From the NCBI GenBank assembly GCA_020028195.1, contig JAHWYE010000061.1, forward strand, positions 1 to 7,775: a stretch of DNA of 7,775 nucleotides. The letters run 5' to 3'. The DNA comes from Nitrospirota bacterium. Lineage in GTDB: Bacteria > Nitrospirota > Nitrospiria > Nitrospirales > Nitrospiraceae. Of the stretch, positions 6,697 through 7,775 are shown piece by piece (position 1 is the first letter of the stretch; each line of letters starts with the position of its first letter). Both the position numbers and the translations under genes were made by a program. The notes below the pieces were generated by a model that made no database searches, was not told where the DNA came from, and saw nothing but the letters and a program-made list of their open reading frames with translations.

Positions 6697-6746
6697 AGAT
6701 CATCCATCGCTGGTCATAAGTCGATCGGTTCCTTAACGAATGAATG

Positions 6747-6767
6747 TTGACCATTGACGATTGACGC
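6747..6767 (+). repeat. Three tandem TTGACNN heptamers
   Basis: TTGACCA, TTGACGA and TTGACGC follow each other without gaps at 6747-6753, 6754-6760 and 6761-6767. The last copy also serves as the likely -35 box of the seryl-tRNA synthetase promoter. The array could be a remnant of a short tandem repeat, a set of alternative -35 boxes, or a regulator site. Confidence 0.6.
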
Positions 6768-6789
6768 CTTCCTAGGGAGGTGCTAGATT
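6761..6789 (+). promoter_or_regulatory. Predicted sigma70-type promoter of seryl-tRNA synthetase
   Basis: TTGACG (6761-6766, five of six matches) is separated by 17 nt from TAGATT (6784-6789, four of six). Transcription would begin near 6796, leaving a leader of about 26 nt before ATG 6822. The two upstream TTGAC copies have no good -10 box at the right distance. Confidence 0.5.
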
Positions 6790-6821
6790 CCACGCCGGTT
6801 CATTGGTTGGATGGCATCACG

Positions 6822-7775
6822 ATGTACGATCTTCGTCTGCTCAGAGAGGACCTGGACGCTATTCGGACGCAACTGGGGGCGCGTGCGTCGGACGTGGCCT
6901 GGGAGGACTTACGCAAGCTGATCCAGGAACGGCACGGCTTGATGACCCAAGTGGAGCAACTCCGCCACCAGCTGAAGAAAGGGTCGGACGAGGTCGGACG
7001 GCTCAAACGAGAAAAACAGGCGGCGGAGAGGGCGATGGCAGAGATGAAGACGTTGGGCGATCGGATCAAAGACGTAGAAGAAAGTTTGCGCGCCGTCGAA
7101 GAGCGTGTCACCGAGTTGGCGCTGCGCATTCCCAACCTTCCGCATTCTTCCGTCCCCATTGGGAATGACCCGACCGGCAATCAAGAAGTGCGACGTTGGG
7201 GGACTCCTCAGAAGTTTGCCTTCACTCCCAAACCCCATTGGGAGATCGGAGAAACGCTTGGCATTCTGGACTTCGAGCGAGCGGCCAAGATGGTGGGCGC
7301 TCGCTTTGCGGTCTTAACGGGGCTGGGCGCCAAGCTGGAGCGCGCACTCATCAATTACATGCTGGATCTACACACGGCTCGCCATGGGTACGAGGAAGTG
7401 GTGCTTCCCTTCATGGTGAATCGCGCGGCCATGACGGGAACCGGGCAGCTCCCAAGGTTTGAAGAGGATCTATTCCGGCTTCGGGACGACGAGTACTTCC
7501 TGATCCCGACCGCTGAGGTTCCGCTGACGAACCTCCATCGTGAGGAAATTCTGTCGGATGGCAGGTTGCCGATCCGGTACACCGCCTACACGCCTTGCTT
7601 CCGGCGGGAAGCCGGTTCCTATGGCAAAGACACACGTGGATTGATTCGCCTGCATCAATTCAATAAGGTGGAACTGGTGGCCTTTGCCAGACCTGAAGAG
7701 TCCTATGAGGAGCTCGAGAGGCTGACTGGAGCGGCTGAGGCGGTGTTGCAGGGATTGGGACTGCCGTATCGCGTG
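6822..7775 (+). CDS. serS: Seryl-tRNA synthetase, N-terminal 318 codons (cut by window end)
   Basis: The enzyme activates serine with ATP and charges tRNA-Ser (and tRNA-Sec where present) in the cytoplasm. The N-terminus MYDLRLLREDLDAIR is the typical opening, followed by the long antiparallel coiled-coil arm that grips the tRNA (about 30-100, rich in Lys, Glu and Arg). The class II catalytic domain begins with the block IPNLPHSSVPIG. Visible next are MTGTGQLPRFEEDLF, the serine-site stretch IPTAEVPLTNLH, and motif 2 CFRREAGSYGKDTRGLIRLHQF. The protein is normally about 420-430 aa, so roughly 110 residues including motif 3 lie beyond the window. The frame is open to the last base. The ribosome site before ATG 6822 is weak; an in-frame TTG at 6807 is an alternative with no better site. 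Confidence 0.95.
   Translation, partial: MYDLRLLREDLDAIRTQLGARASDVAWEDLRKLIQERHGLMTQVEQLRHQLKKGSDEVGRLKREKQAAERAMAEMKTLGDRIKDVEESLRAVEERVTELALRIPNLPHSSVPIGNDPTGNQEVRRWGTPQKFAFTPKPHWEIGETLGILDFERAAKMVGARFAVLTGLGAKLERALINYMLDLHTARHGYEEVVLPFMVNRAAMTGTGQLPRFEEDLFRLRDDEYFLIPTAEVPLTNLHREEILSDGRLPIRYTAYTPCFRREAGSYGKDTRGLIRLHQFNKVELVAFARPEESYEELERLTGAAEAVLQGLGLPYRV

Noticed and set aside
6775..6782. GGGAGGTG as a ribosome binding site
   Set aside because: No start codon lies at a suitable distance, and it falls between the -35 and -10 boxes of the predicted serS promoter.

Overview
This window looks like ordinary chromosomal DNA from a GC-rich Gram-negative bacterium. The Skp/OmpH-type periplasmic chaperone, the signal peptides and the Tat-type leader all imply an outer membrane and a periplasm. 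The mix of HEAT-repeat plus HD-GYP genes, an exported SUMF1-fold protein and a PA0069-type radical SAM gene suggests Nitrospirota (Nitrospira-like) or a deltaproteobacterial relative. That placement is inference from gene content; no marker gene here settles it. I see no rRNA, tRNA, CRISPR array, transposase or phage gene.

Layout. Positions 1-1768 (+) hold the 3' end of a HEAT-repeat gene followed almost without a gap by an HD-GYP-domain gene. Positions 1802-2203 (-) hold a small cysteine-rich protein built from two similar zinc-ribbon-like halves. A 217-bp divergent intergenic region follows, with a good sigma70-type promoter in each direction whose -35 boxes form an inverted repeat. Positions 2421-4151 (+) hold an apparent two-gene unit: a Skp/OmpH-like chaperone and an exported TPR-like/SUMF1 protein. 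Positions 4173-6673 (-) hold a tightly packed three-gene operon, read from right to left: PA0069-family radical SAM protein, single-domain rhodanese, and a Tat-exported DUF362 protein. Positions 6674-6821 are a divergent promoter region containing three tandem TTGACNN heptamers. Positions 6822-7775 (+) are the first 318 codons of seryl-tRNA synthetase, cut by the window edge.

How the genes work together. The HEAT/HD-GYP pair is a likely signalling unit, since HD-GYP domains hydrolyse cyclic di-GMP. The chaperone and SUMF1 proteins both act outside the cytoplasm. The minus-strand operon puts an Fe-S radical enzyme beside a sulfurtransferase and an exported protein of unknown role, which makes it the most interesting functional puzzle here. 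I found no clear evidence of a wholly new system. The notable points are the operon, the internally duplicated zinc-ribbon protein, the SUMF1 domain lacking the catalytic cysteines, and the promoter architecture.
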